The notes beneath the pieces are model-generated. The model was not told the origin of the DNA, searched no databases, and saw only the letters and a program-made list of their open reading frames with translations. 64,000 nt of DNA. Origin: Opitutus sp. GTDB lineage: Bacteria > Verrucomicrobiota > Verrucomicrobiia > Opitutales > Opitutaceae. Positions 20,631 to 31,054 of this stretch are shown here, in pieces (position 1 is the first letter of the stretch; each line of letters begins with the position of its first letter). The position numbers and the translations under genes are program-made. Location: contig SIBG01000009.1 of assembly GCA_009695305.1 (NCBI GenBank), positions 1-64,000 on the forward strand, given 5' to 3'.

Positions 20631-21092
20631 TCAATGGCCCAGGATGCTCTCGTCCAGATGCTGGATGATCAGCTCCTGCACAGTCGCCAGGAATAGGTAA
20701 CACATAAACGCCTTGCGCAGCGGCTCGGCGAGCGAGGTCAAGTCGAGGTCACCGGTCTCGAGCGTCTCGTCACCCAGCGGTTTGAGATAGCACTCGCGCA
20801 GCCGCAGCCGCACCGCCGCGCAGGCCCGCATGATCGGCTCCGCGTTCTCCTCGTCAAATGCGACCACTCCTTCCGAAAAAAAATTCCCGTCGAACAGCGC
20901 GAGCAACGTGTGCACATCGTCATTCTGCGAACTCACCAGCTCCCCCACCCACGCATCGCGGAAATCGTCGTCCAGCTCCGTCAAGGTGGACGGTGCCGCC
21001 AGATTCTTGCGCAGGCCGTCGGCCAGCTCCCGGATGACGTCGAGCAGCGGCGCGACGACGGGCAGGCTCAGTTTTACTTCAATGCGCTTCAT
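20631..21092 (-). CDS. Hypothetical protein downstream of clpS, possibly DUF2017-like
   Basis: 'MKRIEVKLSLPVVAPLLDVIRELADGL...'. Overlaps the clpS 3' end by 14 bp. Family assignment rests mainly on context. Confidence 0.6.
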   Translation of the reverse strand: MKRIEVKLSLPVVAPLLDVIRELADGLRKNLAAPSTLTELDDDFRDAWVGELVSSQNDDVHTLLALFDGNFFSEGVVAFDEENAEPIMRACAAVRLRLRECYLKPLGDETLETGDLDLTSLAEPLRKAFMCYLFLATVQELIIQHLDESILGH

Positions 21093-21417
21093 CGGTCTCC
21101 AGCACGGTGGTGAGATGCCACTGTTGCAGCGTGAACGCATAGGCCTCGGCCTTCTCCCGCAGTCCGCTCCAGACGATGGAGCGGCCCTGCTCGTGGACCT
21201 CGAGCATGTGCTGGCGGGCCGTGGCCTCGTCGAAGCCGAAGACTTTTTTGAACACCAGCACAACGTAGGACATGAGATTCACCGGATCGTTGAGGACCAC
21301 GACGCGCCAGGCCCCATCGGTGGCCAATAACGTGTGGGTCTCGTGCTGCGGCAGAGTGTGGGAGCGGGTGGTCGTCAACGTGCGGAGGAGGGAACGGGCT
21401 TCGCGCCAACGAGCAAC
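21079..21417 (-). CDS. clpS: ATP-dependent Clp protease adaptor ClpS (start uncertain)
   Basis: 'WRVVVLNDPVNLMSYVVLVFKKVFGFDEATARQHMLEVHEQGRSIVWSGLREKAEAYAFTLQQWHL' matches the ClpS core. Confidence 0.88.
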   Translation of the reverse strand, partial: VARWREARSLLRTLTTTRSHTLPQHETHTLLATDGAWRVVVLNDPVNLMSYVVLVFKKVFGFDEATARQHMLEVHEQGRSIVWSGLREKAEAYAFTLQQWHLTTVLETDEAH

Positions 21418-21575
21418 TCCGTGCCCCAACGCTGAAGAGTTCCGCCACTGGTTTTCAAGACTTCGTTTCGCTCCGCCGCCCGCGCCCGTCGACGACGATG
21501 GGCTTGCGCTCCGGGGCAAGGCCGGGAATTTTCGGCCCGGATGTTTCGCTCTTTTTTTGACCCGGCCCGCTGGCA

Positions 21576-23423
21576 ATGAAACCCTCCATCGATCAGGACC
21601 ATCGGCGCGAATTGACATCGCCAGCCGCACCCGCGAGTCCGTGGCGGGCGCCGTTGATCATCGTGCTGCTCCTCGCCACCACCGTCACGGCCTACTGGGG
21701 GGTTGGTCGCTGCGGCTTCGTCAACCTCGACGACGACGCTTACGTCGAAACCAACCCACTCGTAAATCAGGGCGTGCGCCCTGCCGCCGTCGTGTGGGCC
21801 GGCACCGCGGCGCACAGCTCCATGTGGCACCCGCTCACCACCCTGTCTCACATCCTGGATTGTGAGCTTTTCGGCGTGCAGCCGGCGCCGATGCATTGGG
21901 AGAACCTCCTGTGGCATGCGCTCAACGCCGTGCTGGTGTTTCTCGTCTGGCGTGCGCTCACCGGCACGACGTGGCGGTCGGCCCTCGTCGCCGCATTTTT
22001 CGCGCTCCATCCGCTTAGCGTCGAGTCAGTCGCGTGGATCTCCGAGCGGAAAAATCTTCTCTGCACATTTTTCTGGCTGCTCGGCCTCGGCGCCTACGTG
22101 CGTTACGTCCGCGCGCCCTCCGTCGCCCGCTACGCGGTGCTGTTCATTTGCTTCACCCTTGGTCTCCTCTGCAAGCCGATGATCGTCACCTTCCCGTGCA
22201 CCCTGCTGCTGCTCGATTTCTGGCCGTTACACCGTTGGCCGGATCGGAGCTGGCGCCCGCTCTTCGGGGAGAAAATTCCGCTCTTCGCGCTCGGGGCCGG
22301 ACTGAGTGTGGTGACTTTCCTCGCGCAGGATTCTGGCGGCGCCGTGGACTATGGCCGGCGCTTCTCTGTCGTGATGCGACTCTCCAATGCGGTCGTCTCC
22401 TATGTCCGCTATCTCGCCAAGGCCGCGTGGCCGGAATCCCTGTCCGCCTTCTATGCGCACCCCGGACTTTGGCCGGCTTCGCGCACGGCGGGCGCCTGCG
22501 CGCTGCTCATTGGCGTTAGCTGGCTCGTCTGGCGGCAACGGACTGCGCACCGGTGGCTCGCGTTTGGCTGGCTGTGGTTTCTCGGCACCCTCGTGCCGGT
22601 CATCGGCCTCGTGCAGTCCGGCGCCCAGGCGATGGCCGACCGCTACGGTTATGTGCCACTCCTCGGTGTCTTCACCATTCTCATCTGGGCTGGAGCCGAA
22701 ATCGCCGCCCGGCGGCCGCCGCTTCGCCTGCCGCTCGTGCTCGTGAGCCTCCTCGCACTCGGCGCGTGTTTCGTCCTGACCCAGCGGCAGGTGCGCGCTT
22801 GGGAAAATAGCACCCGACTCTACGAGCACAGCATCGCGGTCGGCGAGGACAACGGCACCGTCCGCTACCTGCTCGCCGTCGCGCTGCACTCCGCCGGCCG
22901 CCCCGAGGCCGACGTCGCCGCTCAATTCCGCCGCGCCCTTGAACTCCAACCCGATTACGTCAACGCCTACTCCCAGCTCAGCATTCTCGCCTTGCGCCAT
23001 CAACGCTTCGACGAGGCCTGGAGCCTCGTCGAAACCACGCTGCGCCTGGAACCGCGTAATCCCACCGTCCATCGCAACGCCGCCGCGGTCGAGTTGTGGC
23101 GCCAGCGCCTCCCCGCGGCCATCGGCCACCTGCAGGATGCCGTGCGCCTCAACCCCGCCTACGTCGATGGCCATCATGACCTCGCCCGAATCTACGTCAG
23201 CCAAAACCGCCTCGAAGAAGCGCGCGGCGAACTTGAAACCGTGCTCCGGCTCACGCCGTGGGACTGGGCGGCGTGCGGCGAACTCGGGGTGCTGCTCGCG
23301 AATTTGAACCAACCCGCAGCCGCCCGCGACCGCCTCGAACGCTCGCTCTGGATCAATCCCGCCTACGAACCGGCCCGGCGCGATCTGGCCGCGCTGAGCC
23401 AACTCCAGCAATCGAAGCGGTAG
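21576..23423 (+). CDS. Polytopic membrane protein with C-terminal TPR repeats (TMTC/O-mannosyltransferase-like)
   Basis: 615 aa. 'GFVNLDDDAYVETNPLV', 'FFALHPLSVESVAWISERKNLLCTFFWLLGL', then TPR units. Confidence 0.85.
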   Translation: MKPSIDQDHRRELTSPAAPASPWRAPLIIVLLLATTVTAYWGVGRCGFVNLDDDAYVETNPLVNQGVRPAAVVWAGTAAHSSMWHPLTTLSHILDCELFGVQPAPMHWENLLWHALNAVLVFLVWRALTGTTWRSALVAAFFALHPLSVESVAWISERKNLLCTFFWLLGLGAYVRYVRAPSVARYAVLFICFTLGLLCKPMIVTFPCTLLLLDFWPLHRWPDRSWRPLFGEKIPLFALGAGLSVVTFLAQDSGGAVDYGRRFSVVMRLSNAVVSYVRYLAKAAWPESLSAFYAHPGLWPASRTAGACALLIGVSWLVWRQRTAHRWLAFGWLWFLGTLVPVIGLVQSGAQAMADRYGYVPLLGVFTILIWAGAEIAARRPPLRLPLVLVSLLALGACFVLTQRQVRAWENSTRLYEHSIAVGEDNGTVRYLLAVALHSAGRPEADVAAQFRRALELQPDYVNAYSQLSILALRHQRFDEAWSLVETTLRLEPRNPTVHRNAAAVELWRQRLPAAIGHLQDAVRLNPAYVDGHHDLARIYVSQNRLEEARGELETVLRLTPWDWAACGELGVLLANLNQPAAARDRLERSLWINPAYEPARRDLAALSQLQQSKR

Positions 23424-23445
23424 CAGTGGCTCGCGGCCCGCGGAG

Positions 23446-25218
23446 TCAACCCGCCGCCTTCGCCTGCGCCTCCGCGACCGCCGCCGCGACGCGCCCCTCG
23501 GCCTCGGCGAGCGGAATTTTCGCGACGTCTTTCTGCGCGCGCCACTTCAGCTCAAAAATTCCTTCCTTCAGCCCCTTGCCCCCGATCGTGAGGCGCAGCG
23601 GGATGCCGATGAGATCGGCGTCCTTGAATTTCACGCCCGGCCGCTCCGCGCGATCATCCACGAGCACATCCGCCCCGGCGCGTTCGGCGGCGGTGGCGAG
23701 TTTTTTCGCCAACTCGATCGCCTCGGGCAGTTGCGGATCGAGCACGCAGATAAGCACCTGAAACGGCGCGGCGTTCCACGGCCAGACGATCCCATCCGCG
23801 TCGTGGCCCTGCTCGATCACCGCCTGCATCGTGCGACTCACGCCGATGCCGTAGCAGCCCATCACCATCGGGTGCGATTGCTTTTGGTCGTCAGTGTAGA
23901 CGGCGCCAAACTTCTCGGAGTATTTCGTGCCAAGCTTGAAAATGTGCCCGACCTCGATGCCCCGGCGCACTTGCAACGGCTGACCCGACTTGGGACACGG
24001 CTCGCCCGGACGCACCCGGCGGAAATCGCCGAACTTCGTGATCGCGAGATCGCGCGCCACGTTCACGTGGCGCAGGTGGAAACCGTCCTGGTTTGCGCCA
24101 GTCGTGCCATTCCCGATGAGCCGGATCGCCTGATCGGCAAAAATTCCCGCGAGCGCCTCCGGACTCTTGATCGTGCCCCTGACCGCGCCGAGACTGCCGG
24201 GCTTCGCCCCCATCACCGGTTCGATCTCCTCCACCGTCGCTTGACGGAAAAGCGTAAAACCCAGTGCACCGAGTTTCGCTTCCTCGAGTTCATCGCTGCC
24301 CCGCAGCACGACGAGGAATGGTTTTCCATCACCGATGAAGACCAGAGTCTTGAACTGCTGGTCCGCCGCCACCGCGTAAGGCGCGGCTTCGAGCGCTGCA
24401 ATCGTCACGATACCCGGCGTCGCAAATTTTTCGGTCGCACCCTCGGGCGCGGCGTCTGTCAGGTCGGCGGGCACCAGACCGCTCGTCGCCTTTTCCCGAT
24501 TCGCCGCATAGCCGCTCGCGTCACAGTAGATCACATCGTCGTCGCCGACCTCGGCCGGCACCATGAATTCGTGGGAGAAACTTCCGCCCATCACGCCCGT
24601 GTCGGCCTCGACCGCGATCGCGTGCGCGCCGATGCGTTTGAAGAACGCCTCGTAGGCCGCCTTCATCGCGAGGTAGCTCTGGATCGCGCGGTCGTCGTCC
24701 ACGTCAAACGAGTAGGCATCCATCATCACGAACTCCTTCGCCCGCATCAGGCCGTAGCGCGGGCGGATTTCATTGCGAAACTTCGTGCCGATTTGGAAAA
24801 AATTCTTTGGCAGGTCGCGGTAGCTCGTGATCTCGGCCTTGACCAGCGGCGTGATGACCTCCTCGTGCGTCGGCCCGAGCACATAGTCCGGCTCCCGTCC
24901 CCCGCGCTTCCCGTCGCCGGCGCTGTCCGCGCGAAACATGATCTCCCTCGCCGCCGTCCACCGCGGTCCCTGCTGCCAGTTCTCCACCGGATGGAGGAAC
25001 GGCATCGCCAGTTCGATGCCGCCGCCGCGCTCGATTTCTTCGCGGCAGATTTGCGTGAGCTTCTGCATCACCCGCAACCCGAGGGGCAGGAACGTGTAGA
25101 GCCCGCCCCCAAGCCTGCGCACGAGGCCCGCCCGGATGAGCAGCTTGTGCGAGGCGATTTCGGCGTCCGACGGACTTTCCTTCAGTGTCGGGATAAAATA
25201 CTGGGACCAGAGTTTCAT
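23446..25218 (-). CDS. proS: Proline--tRNA ligase
   Basis: 'MKLWSQYFIPTLKESPSDAEIASHKLLIRAGLVRRLGGGLYTFLPLGLRVMQKL', 'GPTHEEVIT', 'CYGIGVSRTMQAVIEQ'. Confidence 0.97.
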   Translation of the reverse strand: MKLWSQYFIPTLKESPSDAEIASHKLLIRAGLVRRLGGGLYTFLPLGLRVMQKLTQICREEIERGGGIELAMPFLHPVENWQQGPRWTAAREIMFRADSAGDGKRGGREPDYVLGPTHEEVITPLVKAEITSYRDLPKNFFQIGTKFRNEIRPRYGLMRAKEFVMMDAYSFDVDDDRAIQSYLAMKAAYEAFFKRIGAHAIAVEADTGVMGGSFSHEFMVPAEVGDDDVIYCDASGYAANREKATSGLVPADLTDAAPEGATEKFATPGIVTIAALEAAPYAVAADQQFKTLVFIGDGKPFLVVLRGSDELEEAKLGALGFTLFRQATVEEIEPVMGAKPGSLGAVRGTIKSPEALAGIFADQAIRLIGNGTTGANQDGFHLRHVNVARDLAITKFGDFRRVRPGEPCPKSGQPLQVRRGIEVGHIFKLGTKYSEKFGAVYTDDQKQSHPMVMGCYGIGVSRTMQAVIEQGHDADGIVWPWNAAPFQVLICVLDPQLPEAIELAKKLATAAERAGADVLVDDRAERPGVKFKDADLIGIPLRLTIGGKGLKEGIFELKWRAQKDVAKIPLAEAEGRVAAAVAEAQAKAAG

Positions 25219-25303
25219 GCAGCCGGCCAACGAAACATCTCGCACCGGCCGGAGCAATTTTATTTGCGAGCCGCCGCCCGCCCGCGGTTAATCGTCCTCC
25301 CGC

Positions 25304-25918
25304 ATGCCTCCCGCGCCTCAAGACCGTTCGCCCTGGCCGATGAAGTGGATCGCCGTTGCGATTCTCGTCGTCATCATCCCCTACACTTATCTCACGCTGC
25401 ATTACCGTCGGCCCGGCCCGGCCTTCCAGCCCTACGCGGACCTGCAGGATCGCGCCAACGTCATCCGCCTCCTGGGCGCTGGCTACCAGCGCATCACCCT
25501 CGGCGCCCAGCGCCCCGCCGACCCGCTCCCTGCCGCGTCCGCCGCGCCCACCACCTCCGCCACCGGCGGCCTGCCCGCCGATCTCCTTCGCACCCTGGTC
25601 CAGCAGCCGCTGCTCCCCGCGGAAATTCTCCGCGTCTCCGCCGCGCCCAGCGCCAGCGCGATTCTCCCCTACGCCATTCAATTCACCTGCACCCTGCCCG
25701 ATAATAAGGAGCAACTCGCCGGCGCCGAGCTCTACGTGAAGGGCGGCGAGATTCTTATCACGCCCGACTTTGAGCGCCTCACCGGGGGCCTTCTCACCCG
25801 CACGCGGGAAAACATCATCCTCCTCACCGTCCCCCCCGGCGCGCTCAAGCCCGGCCGCTATCACATCACACTCGCCGGGCGAAACACCTCTCGCGCGTGG
25901 ACGCTGCAAGTGCATTGA
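25304..25918 (+). CDS. Hypothetical protein with an N-terminal hydrophobic segment
   Basis: 204-aa ORF between proS and argA; TM/signal region 'WIAVAILVVIIPYTYLTL'. Confidence 0.7.
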   Translation: MPPAPQDRSPWPMKWIAVAILVVIIPYTYLTLHYRRPGPAFQPYADLQDRANVIRLLGAGYQRITLGAQRPADPLPAASAAPTTSATGGLPADLLRTLVQQPLLPAEILRVSAAPSASAILPYAIQFTCTLPDNKEQLAGAELYVKGGEILITPDFERLTGGLLTRTRENIILLTVPPGALKPGRYHITLAGRNTSRAWTLQVH

Positions 25919-25960
25919 CGCGCCGCGCTGCATCGTCGAGAACTGCGCGCCCAAACAACG

Positions 25961-27304
25961 ATGAGCAACGGCACCGCTCCCTCCACTCCCTCCTCCGGCC
26001 CCTCCGCCATCGCGACGACGATCAAGCCCACCGATCTGCGTGGCATCCTGACCTACGTTCCGCGTTTCCAAGGCCAGATCTTTATCATCGCGATCGACGG
26101 TGCCATCGTCGCCGACGAAAATTTCAGCAATCTCCTCGTCGACATCGCTGTCCTCCGCTCGCTCGCGATCAAGGTCGTCCTCGTCCACGGCATCGGCCTG
26201 CAGATTCAGGAGCTGTCCACCACGCGGAACATTCCGATCACCAACACCGACGGCACCGGTGTGACCGACGCCGCCACGCTTGATCTCGCCATTCGCGCCT
26301 CGTCCCGCGTCTCGCACGCCCTTGTCGAGGGCCTCACACAAAACGCGATGAAATGCGCGACCACCAACGCCATTCGCGCCCTCCCGACCGGCATCATCAA
26401 GGGCGTTGACCAGCAGTTCACCGGCAAAGTCGAGCGCATCGACAAAGATTTCCTCGGCGAACTCATCGAACGTTCGGTCGTGCCCGTCGTCTCGCCCATC
26501 GGCTTCGGCCCGGACGGCAAATCCCTCCGCGTCAACTCCGACCTGCTCGCCGCCGAACTCGCCGAGGCGCTGCACGCCACCAAAGTCATCTACCTCGGCC
26601 CGACGGACGGCCTCGAGATCGATGGCAAGGTCCGCCGCGAAATCTCCGTGGAGGCCGTGAAGAAAATTCTGTCTGAGCGCCCCGAGTCGATCGCGGAGGC
26701 CGGCCGCAGCAAGGCCGAGCACGCCGTCAAGGCGATCGAGACCGGGACCCCGCGGGTCCACATTCTCGACGGCCGCGTTTTCGACGGCCTGCTCAACGAG
26801 ATTTTCTCCAGTGATGGCGTGGGTTCGCTGGTCTACGGCAACGACTACCAGCAGATCCGCCAGGCGCGCAAAAGCGACGTCCGCCTGATCTACAACCTCA
26901 CCCGCGCCGCCGTCCGCCGCGAGGAGCTCATCCACCGCACCCAACAGGCCATCGAGAAAAATATCGACCAGTTTTACGTGTTCGAAATCGACGAGAACAT
27001 CATCGCCTGCGTCACCCTCTACTTCTATCCCGGCAAGGCGCAGCTCGCCGAGGTCGGCTCGCTCTATGTCATGCCGTTTTATCACAACCGGGGTATCGGT
27101 AAGAAAATGGTGGAGTATGCCTGCTTGATGGCGAAGGAGCGGGGCGCGGCCACGGTCATCGCGCTCTCCACGCAGAGCTTCGGTTTCTTCAGCAACGTTT
27201 GCGGTTTTGAGGAGACGACGAAAGACGTCCTGCCCGATTCCCGTCTGAAACTCTACGAAGACAGCGGCCGCAACGCGAAGGTGCTGGTGAAGCAGCTCGG
27301 CTGA
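25961..27304 (+). CDS. argA: Amino-acid N-acetyltransferase (N-acetylglutamate synthase)
   Basis: 447 aa. AAK-like kinase domain ('VVLVHGIGLQI') plus GNAT domain ('VGSLYVMPFYHNRGIGKKMVEYACLMAKERG'). Confidence 0.94.
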   Translation: MSNGTAPSTPSSGPSAIATTIKPTDLRGILTYVPRFQGQIFIIAIDGAIVADENFSNLLVDIAVLRSLAIKVVLVHGIGLQIQELSTTRNIPITNTDGTGVTDAATLDLAIRASSRVSHALVEGLTQNAMKCATTNAIRALPTGIIKGVDQQFTGKVERIDKDFLGELIERSVVPVVSPIGFGPDGKSLRVNSDLLAAELAEALHATKVIYLGPTDGLEIDGKVRREISVEAVKKILSERPESIAEAGRSKAEHAVKAIETGTPRVHILDGRVFDGLLNEIFSSDGVGSLVYGNDYQQIRQARKSDVRLIYNLTRAAVRREELIHRTQQAIEKNIDQFYVFEIDENIIACVTLYFYPGKAQLAEVGSLYVMPFYHNRGIGKKMVEYACLMAKERGAATVIALSTQSFGFFSNVCGFEETTKDVLPDSRLKLYEDSGRNAKVLVKQLG

Positions 27305-27670
27305 GCCTGGTTTCCGGGTGATTTCAGCAACGACGCGACCGAAATTCTAAACGAATCTGGCAGGCGACCGATGGTCCGTCTTTTGTTCTTAAAACCTCCG
27401 TCGAGTGAGCGCCCTTCGCCGCGACGCCGTCTCCGTTTTTCCCGCAAAAAACAGTGCGACGATCAAAACGTGGTGGGCAGGGACGGTTCGCTCCATCCTG
27501 ACCGGAACCGAGGACAATCGGCGTGGCACGGCACCAGCAGGCAACGCTCATCACCTTCAACGAAGATTTTTCCAGAATTGCTACCGTCACCGAGCTGCGC
27601 GTAAGATTTCTGCCACGCCCGTCCGCCTAAACGCCATCGTGACCCTCGCCGAGCCCTCTCTATGAACGCC

Positions 27671-28098
27671 ATGAAAAAATCCTTTTGATCGATGATGATC
27701 CGTTGGTCGCTCAGCTGATGGGCATGCTCGTGGAAAAATTTTCCGGCGAGCCGTATGCGTTGGAGCACGTTGCCGACTACGCCGGCGGGCTGCAACGCCT
27801 GTTGAGCGGTGGATATGCGCTGTGTCTGCTGGATTACCGCCTGGGCGATGGCAACGGCTTGGAGTTGCTGCGCGAGGCCAAGGCGAAGCTCTGCCCCACC
27901 CCGATCATCTTGCTCACCGGGGACACGCACGAAGAAACCGATCTCGCCGCCATGGAAGGCGGCGCCGCTGATTTCATCGTGAAGCGGGATCTCAAGCCCG
28001 ACGCGTTGGAGCGGGCCATCGACTACGCGATCAAGACCGCTGAAGCCTTGAACAAACTCCAGGCCAAGACGAAGAAGCCTGAGCCGGGACCGGGCTAA
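27671..28098 (+). CDS. Single-domain response regulator with a frame loss at the N-terminus
   Basis: Receiver domain '(I)DDDPLVAQLMGMLVE...CLLDYRLGDGNGLELL...ILLTGD'. In the given sequence ATG AAA AAA TCC TTT TGA stops. One extra A gives MKKILLIDDDP. Confidence 0.88.
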
Positions 28099-28223
28099 GA
28101 CGCCGGTCCCTCGCTTAGATTTTAACCAAAAAACGCGCCGGGAAAGGAGCCGTGGTCCGATCAGGCATTCCGCGCTCCGCGGTCTTCGTTCCCTCCCAAA
28201 AAGCAGCGGGCGTTTCCGCTACG

Positions 28224-28685
28224 TCACTCCTTTACTTCCACCACCACTTGCACCTCGGTCGTCGAGCCGCGCGGGAGGCCGTTGACGGCGACGGCGGCGC
28301 GGGCGTGCTTGCCCGCGTCGCCAAAAACTTTCACGAACAGGTCGCTCGCGCCGTTGATCACCGCCGGGCTGTCCGCGAAATTATCCACCGCGTTGACGAA
28401 GCCGCTCACGAACACGATCCGGGCAACACGGTCGAGCGAGCCGAGCGCGGCCTTGATGTTGGCGAGCGTGTTGAGGGCACACACCTCGGCGGATTTCTTG
28501 GCGGTCTCGACGGTTTGCTCCTTCCCGACCTGGCCAGTGTGGGTCATCTGCCCGTTGCATAGGCAGACGGTGCCAGCGCAATAAAGCAGGTTGCCCGTGC
28601 GCACCGTGGGCACGTAGCTGCCGGCAGCGGCGGGAGGGGTCGGGAGCGTGAGGCCAAGTTCAGCGAGGCGGGCTTCAGGATTCAT
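28224..28685 (-). CDS. RidA/YjgF family protein
   Basis: 153 aa. 'TGNLLYCAGTVCLCNG', 'LNTLANIKAALGSLDRVARIVFVSGFVNA', 'RAAVAVNGLPRGSTTEVQVVVEV'. Confidence 0.93.
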   Translation of the reverse strand: MNPEARLAELGLTLPTPPAAAGSYVPTVRTGNLLYCAGTVCLCNGQMTHTGQVGKEQTVETAKKSAEVCALNTLANIKAALGSLDRVARIVFVSGFVNAVDNFADSPAVINGASDLFVKVFGDAGKHARAAVAVNGLPRGSTTEVQVVVEVKE

Positions 28686-28728
28686 CGTGGGCCGAGCGTC
28701 ACGCTTTGGCGCGCGGACGCAAAGTTTT

Positions 28729-29724
28729 TTAGCGCAAACCCGGCGGCAGAAACTCCGTCGTCACGATCGACGGTAGCGCCACCGGCGCATCCAGGATTTT
28801 CAGCTCCATCAGCACCGCCATCTCCCGCCCCAATCGTGCCAAGGAAAGCTGGCCGAGATCCTCGCCTTTGGCGCGATCGCCCGTCGCGAACGAATGCGCG
28901 ATCAGTTCGCCGCGCGAGAATTCGAGCTGTTCGCGCGTCATCTGCGAATTTCGCTCCAGGATCATCGCATGGGCGGGCGCGGGATCGCCGTCGAGGTAGT
29001 CCCGCCAGCCGCGCAGCGTGGCCGTGACAAATGCGCGCACCAGCGCCGGCTCCGTGCGCGCCAGCTCCCGACGGCAGATGATGGTTTGATACACGTCGTA
29101 GCCCGAGTCCGCCAGCAGCAGCGTCCGCACCTTCAGGCCGCGTTGCTGCACGTAGAACGGTTCATTGGTAATGAAGCACTGCTGCACGGTCGACTTATCC
29201 ACGAGGAAGCCAGCCACCCCGTAGTTCAGCGGCCGCAGGTCGAATTTGATGCCGTATTTTTTTTGAATGAAGGGGATCCATGCCATGCCGACGGCCGCCG
29301 TGACGGTGCGGCCTTGCAGGTCTGGGAACGAACGCACCGGGCTTCCGTCGTGCACCATCAGCGCCTGCGGGTCGTGCTGAAACGTAGCGGCGACGATAAG
29401 CAGCGGCAGCCCCCGCGCGGCGGCCAGCATCACATCGTCGCTGCGATTCATCCCGAAATCAGCGGTGCCTTTTGCCACGGGCACCTTGATCGCGGCCCCC
29501 GGTCCGCCGGACCGGATGTCCACCGTCAGTCCCGCTTCCGCATAATACCCCCGGGCCAGCGCCTGATAAAAACCGCCGTGCTCTGCTTGGGGAAACCAGT
29601 CGGTTTGCAGTGAGACCGCGCGCAACCCCGCCTTGGTCGGAGGTTCGACCAGTGCCGGGCGCGAGCAACCCGCCGCGGACAAAACGGCGACAGTCGCAAC
29701 CAGGGTGACACGCAGAAGACTCAC
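28729..29724 (-). CDS. NMT1/THI5-like ABC transporter substrate-binding lipoprotein
   Basis: Lipobox-like 'VLSAAGC'; 'LQTDWFPQAEHGGFYQALARGYYAEAGLTVDI'. Likely GTG start at 29724. Confidence 0.85.
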   Translation of the reverse strand: MSLLRVTLVATVAVLSAAGCSRPALVEPPTKAGLRAVSLQTDWFPQAEHGGFYQALARGYYAEAGLTVDIRSGGPGAAIKVPVAKGTADFGMNRSDDVMLAAARGLPLLIVAATFQHDPQALMVHDGSPVRSFPDLQGRTVTAAVGMAWIPFIQKKYGIKFDLRPLNYGVAGFLVDKSTVQQCFITNEPFYVQQRGLKVRTLLLADSGYDVYQTIICRRELARTEPALVRAFVTATLRGWRDYLDGDPAPAHAMILERNSQMTREQLEFSRGELIAHSFATGDRAKGEDLGQLSLARLGREMAVLMELKILDAPVALPSIVTTEFLPPGLR

Positions 29725-29812
29725 GCCCCCATGATGAAAATCCTGTCGCCCGCGCGGCGAGCACCAAACCCGCAGGGTTGCGTCATAGTCCCGCCTCTGA
29801 AATATCCGCGGC

Positions 29813-31054
29813 ATGCGTTTCGCCGAGTGGCAGCAATTTTCCCCCACCGCAGCCGCCCGTGAATTGTTGCGGCGGGTGCGCACGCAGCTGCCACCGGCGC
29901 AGCAACGGGCGGCGATCGCGTGCCTGGCCGCGGAAGCAGAACTCGCCGCCAGCTTCACCACGGCCGGACGCACCGGGTTGCTCGGCGGCGTGCCCTACTT
30001 CGCCAAGGACCTCTTCGATGTGGCCGGCCGGCCCACGTTCGCCGGCTCCACGTTTCTCCCGGAGGCGCGTTCGACCCCGGCGCGCGACAGCCATCTCCTT
30101 CGCGCCATGACTGCCGCCGGCGCCGTCCTGGCGGGCAAGACGCAGCTCCACGAATTTGCCTACGGCATCACCGGCGAGAATCCGCACTATGGCGACTGCG
30201 AGCATCCGCGCTTTCCAGGCCGGACCACGGGCGGATCGAGCAGCGGCTCCGCCGCCGTCGTGGCGGCGGGCATCGCCCCGCTCGCGCTCGGCACCGATAC
30301 GGGCGGGTCGGTGCGCGTGCCCGCGGCGTTTTGCGGGCTCTTTGGTTTTCGACTTACGGCGCGCGACCAGTGGATCGCCGATGCGTTTCCGCTCGCGCCG
30401 AGTTTTGATACCGCCGGCTGGTTCACCGCCAACGCGGAGGACATGCGCACCGCGATCGCCGCACTTATCGGACTGCGCACCTGCGAACGCGAACCCCGCG
30501 GCTGTTACCTGGAGCTGCCCGGCCTCGACGCCGAGGTTGCGACCGCCTGCCGTGACGCCGCCGCCCGCTTCACGACGCCGGCCGAGGCCACGGTGCGGGA
30601 TGATTTGCTCCACGGGTTTTCCAGTGCGTCGGATACCTATCATACCGTCGTCGCCCTCGAAGCGTGGGCGGTGCATCAGACTTGGGCCGAGCGCTTCCGC
30701 TCGCGTTATGATCCAGTCGTGTGGCAGCGACTGAACCGGGTGCACTCATTCACACCCGCCCAGATCGACTCGGCGCCAACTGGCCTGACCGCCATGCGAT
30801 TGCTCTGGACGAACTTTTTTCTCACCTACGATTTTCTCGTCCTGCCCGCTACACCCTGTCCGGCGTTAACCAAAGCCGACTGCACGCTCGCCAGCCGCAG
30901 TCGCCTCCTCGCGCTCACCGCGCCCGCCAGCCTCGGTGGATTGCCGGTGCTCACCGTGCCCGTCGCCCTGCCGTCCGGCCTGAGCACGGGCCTGCAAATC
31001 ATTGTGAACCATCCGCAGAGTCCGGCCGTGAACTGGGCGTTGGGTCGCACGTAG
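29813..31054 (+). CDS. Amidase signature family enzyme
   Basis: 'VPYFAKDLFDVAG', 'AVLAGKTQLHEFAYGITGENPHYGDCEHPRFPGRTTGGSSSGSAAVVAAGIAPLALGTDTGGSVRVPAAFCGLFG'. Confidence 0.94.
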   Translation: MRFAEWQQFSPTAAARELLRRVRTQLPPAQQRAAIACLAAEAELAASFTTAGRTGLLGGVPYFAKDLFDVAGRPTFAGSTFLPEARSTPARDSHLLRAMTAAGAVLAGKTQLHEFAYGITGENPHYGDCEHPRFPGRTTGGSSSGSAAVVAAGIAPLALGTDTGGSVRVPAAFCGLFGFRLTARDQWIADAFPLAPSFDTAGWFTANAEDMRTAIAALIGLRTCEREPRGCYLELPGLDAEVATACRDAAARFTTPAEATVRDDLLHGFSSASDTYHTVVALEAWAVHQTWAERFRSRYDPVVWQRLNRVHSFTPAQIDSAPTGLTAMRLLWTNFFLTYDFLVLPATPCPALTKADCTLASRSRLLALTAPASLGGLPVLTVPVALPSGLSTGLQIIVNHPQSPAVNWALGRT

